From: Pseudomonadota bacterium
Lineage (GTDB): Bacteria > Desulfobacterota > Desulfovibrionia > Desulfovibrionales > Desulfovibrionaceae
DNA: 10,232 nt
Reading direction: 5' to 3'
NCBI GenBank assembly: GCA_023453335.1
Contig: JAEXTU010000194.1
Location: 1 to 10,232, forward strand
Position numbers and translations under genes: made by a program. Below are positions 6,593 through 10,232 of the stretch, one piece after another. The notes under the pieces were generated by a model that did no database searches, was not told where the DNA came from, and saw only the letters and a program-made list of their open reading frames with translations. Position 1 is the stretch's first letter. The number at the start of each line of letters is the position of its first letter.

Positions 6593-7492
6593 ATGCGGCG
6601 ATTCCTCCTCCTGTTGGCCTGTTGCGGGTGCACGCTCCTGTTCGCCGCGCGCGCCCAGGCCGGCGACCTGCTCACCCTGGCGTACTCGGCGAACACCGTG
6701 GGCTGGGCACATCCCTGCCCGTCCTGAGGAGGCAAGACTATTGGCGGCCTGGCCAGGCGCGCCACTCTTCTTGCATCCCTCAAGGCGGATGCCGCTCGCA
6801 CCGGAGTTCCCCTGCTGGCCCTGGCCGGCCCCTACGAGTTCATCCCCACCGACCAGCTCACCCAGCTCCCGGCGACCACGGCCAAGGGCCTTGCCGCGGC
6901 CTTTGCCCAACTGCCCTATGACCGTGGCTACGCCCTGCCCGCCGAGGCCAAGTGGCTGGCGGACAACGGCGCGTCCCTGCCCCTGTACTACGCCGTGGCC
7001 AACGAACGGCCGGCCTTCGAGGTGCGGCAGTTCGGCCCGCTCAAGGTGGCCCTGCTCTTGTTCCCTGCCCTGGCCCCCGGCCTGAAAAGCGCCCCGCAGG
7101 TGGTGGGCCAGGCCGTGGCCGACAAGGCCCTGTCCCTGCGCGAACGCGCCGACCTGGTCATCGGCATCTCGCCCTGGGGCGTGGCGGCTGAGGAGGATTT
7201 CCTGGTGTCCCGGGGCCATACCGTGGACATCCTGCTCGGCGCCGGCCCCGGCCCGGGTTTCCTGGCCAGGCCCATGGCCCAGGACGCAGTCCTCTGGATA
7301 CGGGCCTATGCCCAGGGCAAGACCGTGCACCAGGTGACCATTAAATCCCTGCCCCGGCGCACCCCGGACTGGAAATGGGTCCGGGACCAGAACGTCGCAG
7401 TCCTGTTGCAGTCGCTCACCGAAACCATTACAAACGACTCCGACATGGACGCGCTCCTGGCCGGTTTCCACCTGGAAAACCCCGCGAACTGA
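6593..7492 (+). CDS. Secreted UshA-like candidate selenoprotein with CxxU motif (in-frame TGA, codon 45)
   Basis: The frame runs from ATG 6593 to TGA 7490-7492 and is broken only by a TGA at 6725-6727 (codon 45). If that codon is read as selenocysteine, the product has 299 residues. Residues 1-23 form a signal peptide (MRRFLLLLACC, then AQA as a probable signal peptidase I site before Gly24), so export to the periplasm is expected. The recoded residue lies in HPCPSU (Cys42-Pro-Ser-Sec45), a CxxU redox-type motif followed by GGKTIGGLARRATLL. The rest resembles the UshA/5'-nucleotidase metallophosphatase domain: the first strand (LTLAYSANTVG), GGLARRA, ADLVIGISPWG and VDILLGAGPG fall where that family has HTNDHHG, GG-A-R, a THxG motif and GGHS. 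The metal ligands at these positions are missing, so phosphatase activity is unlikely. Codon use is normal on both sides of the TGA. It follows HU with no gap and no close ribosome binding site, suggesting coupled translation; dapF follows after 63 bp. Substrate and role are unknown. The alternative is a disrupted gene or sequencing error. Confidence 0.82.
6725..6764 (+). promoter_or_regulatory. Candidate bacterial SECIS element with its UGA
   Basis: After the TGA (6725-6727) come 14 bases, then a hairpin: T6742-A6764 and GGCG (6743-6746) paired with CGCC (6760-6763), a bulged G at 6759, GCCT (6747-6750) paired with AGGC (6755-6758), and a GGCC tetraloop (6751-6754). The apical loop begins 23 bases after the UGA and starts with GG. 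This fits the bacterial SECIS pattern recognised by SelB (stem just downstream of UGA, G in the first two loop positions). E. coli fdhF carries its loop GG slightly closer to the UGA. In such G+C-rich DNA, short hairpins also arise by chance. Confidence 0.6.
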
Positions 7493-7555
7493 GCCCCGGC
7501 CCCGCGCCTGCCCCGGTTCCCGCACATTGCGCCCTGTCAGGGGATATCGTTGCGC

Positions 7556-8401
7556 ATGGCTGAAATCGCCTTCTTCAAGATGCACGGCTCCGGCAACCAT
7601 TTCGTGCTGCTGGACAACCGCTCCCTGCGCGTGCCCGCCCCGGACATGGCCGGTTGGGCGCGCGCCGTCTGCGCCCCCGGTTTTGGCGTGGGCGCGGACG
7701 GGCTCATATTTCTGGATATGGCCCCGGCCGGCTCCGGCGCGGACACCCTGTGGCATTTCTTCAACGCCGACGGCTCTCGGGCCGAGATGTGCGGCAACGG
7801 CTCGCGCTGCGCCGCCCGCCTGGCCGTGGAGTTGGGCATGGCCGGCCCCGAGCACGTGCTGCTCACCGACGCCGGTCCCATCCGCGCCGCGGTGGACCTG
7901 GCCTCGGACCAGGTCAAGGTGCAGCTCACCCCGCCCCGGGACCTGGCCCTGGACATCCCGCTCCTGGTCGACGGTGAGCGCCTGACCGCGCACTTCGTGA
8001 ACACCGGGGTGCCACACGCGGTGGTGGAGTGCGGGGACGCGGCCACCGTGGACGTGCAGAAACTGGGCCGCGCCCTGCGCTTCCACGAGCATTTCGCCCC
8101 GGCCGGGACCAACGTGAACTTCATCTCGGGGGCGGCCCGGGACCACCTAACGCTGCGCACCTACGAGCGCGGGGTGGAGGACGAGACCTACGCCTGCGGC
8201 ACCGGGGCCGCGGCCGCGGCCCTGGTGGCCAACGCCCTGGGCCTGGCCGGGAGCACGGTGGATCTGACCACTTCCGGGGGCGAGGCCTTGCGCATCTTCC
8301 TGGAAAACGGCACGGTCCACCTGCAGGGACCGGCGGTCTTCGTCTACTCCGGCCGGCTGCGCGCCGCGGCCGTGGGCCTCACCATGCCCGCGGCCGCGTA
8401 G
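7556..8401 (+). CDS. dapF: Diaminopimelate epimerase
   Basis: DapF converts LL- to meso-diaminopimelate, the precursor of lysine and of peptidoglycan cross-links, in the cytoplasm without cofactor. The product has 281 residues, near the usual 275. The two catalytic cysteines are present: Cys79 in EMCGNGSRC and Cys214 in YACGTGAAA. Other blocks are the N-terminal FFKMHGSGNHF, GADGLIF, FFNADGS, NTGVPHAVV and the ERGVEDET segment. In many members the HGxGN is followed by Asp; here it is His (GNHF), a small variation. ATG 7556 is chosen because AGGGGAT (7539-7545) ends 10 bases before it. TTG 7550 in the same frame would add two residues but is too close to that site. The gap to the upstream gene is 63 bp without a visible terminator, so transcription may come from the HU promoter. 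dapA, an earlier pathway step, follows 36 bp later. Confidence 0.95.
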   Translation: MAEIAFFKMHGSGNHFVLLDNRSLRVPAPDMAGWARAVCAPGFGVGADGLIFLDMAPAGSGADTLWHFFNADGSRAEMCGNGSRCAARLAVELGMAGPEHVLLTDAGPIRAAVDLASDQVKVQLTPPRDLALDIPLLVDGERLTAHFVNTGVPHAVVECGDAATVDVQKLGRALRFHEHFAPAGTNVNFISGAARDHLTLRTYERGVEDETYACGTGAAAAALVANALGLAGSTVDLTTSGGEALRIFLENGTVHLQGPAVFVYSGRLRAAAVGLTMPAAA

Positions 8402-8437
8402 CAGCCGTCCGCAGGAATAAACCAAGAGGGGGATGTC

Positions 8438-9316
8438 ATGCAGTTCAAGGGGGCCTTCACCGCACTGGTGACGCCGTTTACGAACGGCGAGGTGGACGAG
8501 GAAACCTACCGACGACACATCGAGTGGCAGATCGAGTCGGGCATCGACGGCCTGGTGCCCTGCGGCACCACCGGCGAGTCCGCCACCCTGTCCCATGCCG
8601 AGCACGGCAAGGTCATCCGCATCTGCGTGGACCAGGTGAAAAAACGCGTGCCGGTGCTGGCCGGGGCCGGGTCCAATAACACCCGCGAGGCGGTGGAGCT
8701 CACCCGCTACGCCAAGGAAGCCGGCGCGGACGGGGCACTGCTCATCACCCCCTACTACAACAAGCCCACCCAGGAGGGTCTGGTGGCGCACTTCAAGGCC
8801 ATTGCCAAGGAAGTGCCCATGCCCTTCGTGGTCTACAACGTGCCGGGCCGCACCGCCCTGAACCTGCTGCCGGCCACTGTGGCCCGCATGGCCCGGGAGA
8901 TCCCCGAGGTCATCGGCATCAAGGAGGCCACCGGCGACCTCAAGCAGGTGGCCGAGGTGGTGGAGTACTGCCCCAAGGGCTTCACCGTGCTCTCGGGCGA
9001 CGATTTCACGGTGTTGCCGCTGTTGGCCGTGGGCGGGCACGGGGTCATCTCGGTGGTCTCCAACGTCATGCCCGCCCAGATGGCCCAGATGTGCAAGGCC
9101 TTCTTCGCCGGGGACATGGCCACGGCCCAGAAGCTGCACTACGAGATGAACCCGGTGTCCCGAGCCATGTTCATCGAGACCAACCCGGTCCCGGCCAAGA
9201 CCGCCCTGGAGCTCATGGGCCGCATGCCCTTCTCGGTGCGGCTGCCCCTGGTGGAACTGCTCCCGGGCAACAAGGAAAAGCTGACCGCCACGCTCAAGGA
9301 ATCCGGGCTGATCTAG
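8438..9316 (+). CDS. dapA: 4-hydroxy-tetrahydrodipicolinate synthase
   Basis: DapA condenses pyruvate with aspartate semialdehyde, the first committed step of diaminopimelate/lysine synthesis. It is a class I aldolase-like (beta/alpha)8 barrel, usually tetrameric and cytosolic. The product has 292 residues, exactly the length of the E. coli enzyme. The active site is complete: Schiff-base Lys162 in IGIKEATGD, Thr44-Thr45 in CGTTGES, Tyr133 and Arg138 in VYNVPGRTA, and the ITPYYNKPTQEG block. The start is ATG 8438 with a strong AGAGGGGG (8425-8432) five bases upstream. Together with dapF just upstream it forms a small dap unit. It ends in TAG and is followed 20 bp later by an intrinsic terminator, so it is the last gene of its transcript. 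Confidence 0.97.
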   Translation: MQFKGAFTALVTPFTNGEVDEETYRRHIEWQIESGIDGLVPCGTTGESATLSHAEHGKVIRICVDQVKKRVPVLAGAGSNNTREAVELTRYAKEAGADGALLITPYYNKPTQEGLVAHFKAIAKEVPMPFVVYNVPGRTALNLLPATVARMAREIPEVIGIKEATGDLKQVAEVVEYCPKGFTVLSGDDFTVLPLLAVGGHGVISVVSNVMPAQMAQMCKAFFAGDMATAQKLHYEMNPVSRAMFIETNPVPAKTALELMGRMPFSVRLPLVELLPGNKEKLTATLKESGLI

Positions 9317-9336
9317 CCCGCCCTGTCGAATACCCG

Positions 9337-9375
9337 ACGGCCCGCCCGGCTCCTACCCGGCGGGCCGTTTCCTTT
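9337..9375 (+). terminator. Rho-independent terminator after dapA
   Basis: A perfect 10-bp stem, ACGGCCCGCC (9337-9346) with GGCGGGCCGT (9359-9368), closes a 12-base loop in which two further G-C pairs are possible. It is followed by a T-rich tail TTTCCTTT (9368-9375). The position, 20 bp after the dapA stop, is typical. Confidence 0.85.
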
Positions 9376-9380
9376 CCGGT

Positions 9381-9396
9381 TGGCGCGGTTCTTGTT
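9381..9396 (+). promoter_or_regulatory. Possible sigma-54-type promoter for the sulfotransferase gene
   Basis: TGGCGCG, four bases, then TTGTT resembles the sigma-54 consensus TGGCACG-N4-TTGC(A/T) with exact spacing. The -24 GG is intact, but the -12 GC reads GT. Transcription would start near 9407, about 30 bases before ATG 9438. The changed -12 base and the lack of a visible activator site keep confidence low. Confidence 0.35.
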
Positions 9397-9437
9397 AGGC
9401 ATCCCGGATGGGCAGGAACTGCCTGCCCGGAGACCCC

Positions 9438-10214
9438 ATGCCCGACGCCGCCCGCACCCACTTCCTGGTCACCGGCTTGCCCCGGAGCGGCACCAACCTG
9501 GTGTTGCACGCCCTGGCCGGCCACCCCGCGGTGGTGGCCTACAACGAGTTGTTCAACGCTCACCGCATCCTATGGGGGAGCACCCCGGTGGATGCGGAAC
9601 TGGGGGAGTCCTTCCTGGCCCTGCGCAACACCCGGCCCCTGGCCTTCCTGGATGCGGTGCTGAACCCCGACCTGCCGGAGGTGCAGGCCGTGGGCTTCAA
9701 GCTCTTCTACATGCAGGCCGGCGCCGAGGAGCAGGTGAGCTTCCGCCTGGTCTGGCCCTACCTGCAAGGCCTGGAGGGCCTCAAGGTGGTGGACGTGGTG
9801 CGGGAGAACCGCCTGGCCCAGGCCGTATCCTGGATCCGGGCCCGGCGCACCCGGGTCTGGGTGGAAAAGGACCAGGACCGGCCCGGCCCGCAGCAGCCCC
9901 TGGCCATCCCGGTCGGGGAGCTCACCAACTACTTCCTTTGGTTCGACACCATGCACGCGCTCCGGAGTCGGCTCTTGGAGGGCATGGACGTCCTGGCGGT
10001 CCGCTACGAAGACCTAGCCGCGGACTTCTCCGGCCATATGGCGCGCATCCAGGAACACCTGGGCATGGAGCCCCTGCCCCTGCCCCCCACCACCCGCAAG
10101 CAGCGCAGCCAGCCCCTGGCCCTGGCGGTGGCCAACTACGCCGAGCTGCGGGCGGCCTTTGCCGCGACCCCGTACGCCGCCTATTTCGAGATGGCCGAGG
10201 CCCGGGCCGCCTGA
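9438..10214 (+). CDS. Sulfotransferase-family protein (Stf0/NodH-like)
   Basis: Such enzymes move sulfate from PAPS to a hydroxyl on a sugar, lipid or other acceptor, usually in the cytoplasm. The 258-residue product opens with the 5'-phosphosulfate loop TGLPRSGTNLVLHA (residues 12 onward). A 3'-phosphate-binding segment VVREN-RLAQAVSW follows (Arg122, Ser131), with the QAVSW and ARRTRVW wording seen in Stf0/NodH-type enzymes. A late VRYEDLAADFSGHMARIQEHLG block is common across sulfotransferases. No signal peptide or membrane segment is visible. ATG 9438 is chosen because GGAGA (9429-9433) ends 4 bases before it and the PAPS loop then lies near the N terminus. ATG 9408 would add ten residues and would nearly coincide with the transcription start suggested by the sigma-54-like element. 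The gene is separated from dapA by a terminator, so it is an independent unit. The acceptor is unknown, and no sulfate-activation genes are in the window. Confidence 0.85.
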   Translation: MPDAARTHFLVTGLPRSGTNLVLHALAGHPAVVAYNELFNAHRILWGSTPVDAELGESFLALRNTRPLAFLDAVLNPDLPEVQAVGFKLFYMQAGAEEQVSFRLVWPYLQGLEGLKVVDVVRENRLAQAVSWIRARRTRVWVEKDQDRPGPQQPLAIPVGELTNYFLWFDTMHALRSRLLEGMDVLAVRYEDLAADFSGHMARIQEHLGMEPLPLPPTTRKQRSQPLALAVANYAELRAAFAATPYAAYFEMAEARAA

Positions 10215-10232
10215 CACCCGACTGGTCCGGAA

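Noticed and set aside
6602..6631. Lipoprotein signal (Cys10 after Leu-Leu-Ala)
   Set aside because: The hydrophobic stretch before Cys10 would be only six residues. The AQA site before Gly24 gives a normal signal peptide length.
6725..6727. TGA as a true stop, making 6593-7492 a pseudogene
   Set aside because: There is a single lesion only, at a CxxC-like position, with a SECIS-like hairpin and normal codon use on both sides. Not excluded, but the less likely reading.
6741..7085. Separate small gene starting at TTG 6741 behind GAGGAGG
   Set aside because: It is in another frame from the selenoprotein gene and its translation shows no recognisable motif, only Pro/Ser/Trp-rich shadow sequence.
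6191..8146. 651-codon open frame on the minus strand across the HU, selenoprotein and dapF region
   Set aside because: It is the antisense shadow of G/C-ending codons. Its translation is low-complexity (rich in G, A, Q, H), has no family motif, and opposes three genes with clear signatures.

Overview
The window is very G+C-rich, with codons ending almost entirely in G or C. It carries eleven genes, all on the + strand and tightly packed. Gene content and order (mnmG, a CorC-type CBS protein, lnt, prfB, a GGDEF protein, a MinD/FlhG ATPase, an HU/IHF protein, a secreted UGA-containing protein, dapF, dapA) suggest a Gram-negative, probably a Desulfovibrio-like sulfate reducer of the former Deltaproteobacteria. 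Lnt implies an outer membrane with triacylated lipoproteins. The apparent use of selenocysteine fits that group. The taxonomic placement is inference.

Layout. 1-961: 3' part of mnmG (tRNA wobble-uridine modification). 1055-5377: a run with very short gaps or overlaps, namely the CBS/CorC protein, lnt (2 bp gap), prfB (20 bp gap), and a diguanylate cyclase-like GGDEF protein that overlaps prfB by 20 bp. 5393-6226: a MinD/FlhG-type ATPase with a good ribosome binding site. 6253-6258: a perfect TATAAT box, which probably starts a second transcription unit: the HU/IHF gene (6317-6592), the candidate selenoprotein gene (6593-7492, starting on the base after the HU stop), then dapF and dapA. A strong intrinsic terminator (9337-9375) closes this unit. 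A sulfotransferase gene (9438-10214) follows, possibly behind a sigma-54-like promoter element.

The most interesting signal is at 6593-7492. The frame reads a signal peptide, then meets an in-frame TGA (6725-6727), then stays open for another 254 codons. The TGA sits in a Cys-Pro-Ser-TGA motif (CxxU), and a bacterial SECIS-like hairpin lies at the expected distance downstream. The protein resembles the UshA/5'-nucleotidase metallophosphatase domain, but every metal-ligand position I could align is replaced. It looks like a phosphatase scaffold remade into a secreted redox selenoprotein. A UshA-like (seleno)protein family may already be named; that is memory and not verified.

The same cluster holds a second UGA recoding event: the +1 programmed frameshift of prfB (CTT TGA C at 3492-3498), which regulates release factor 2, the factor that terminates at UGA. 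The window therefore encodes both a UGA-reading release factor and a gene that needs UGA to be decoded as selenocysteine.
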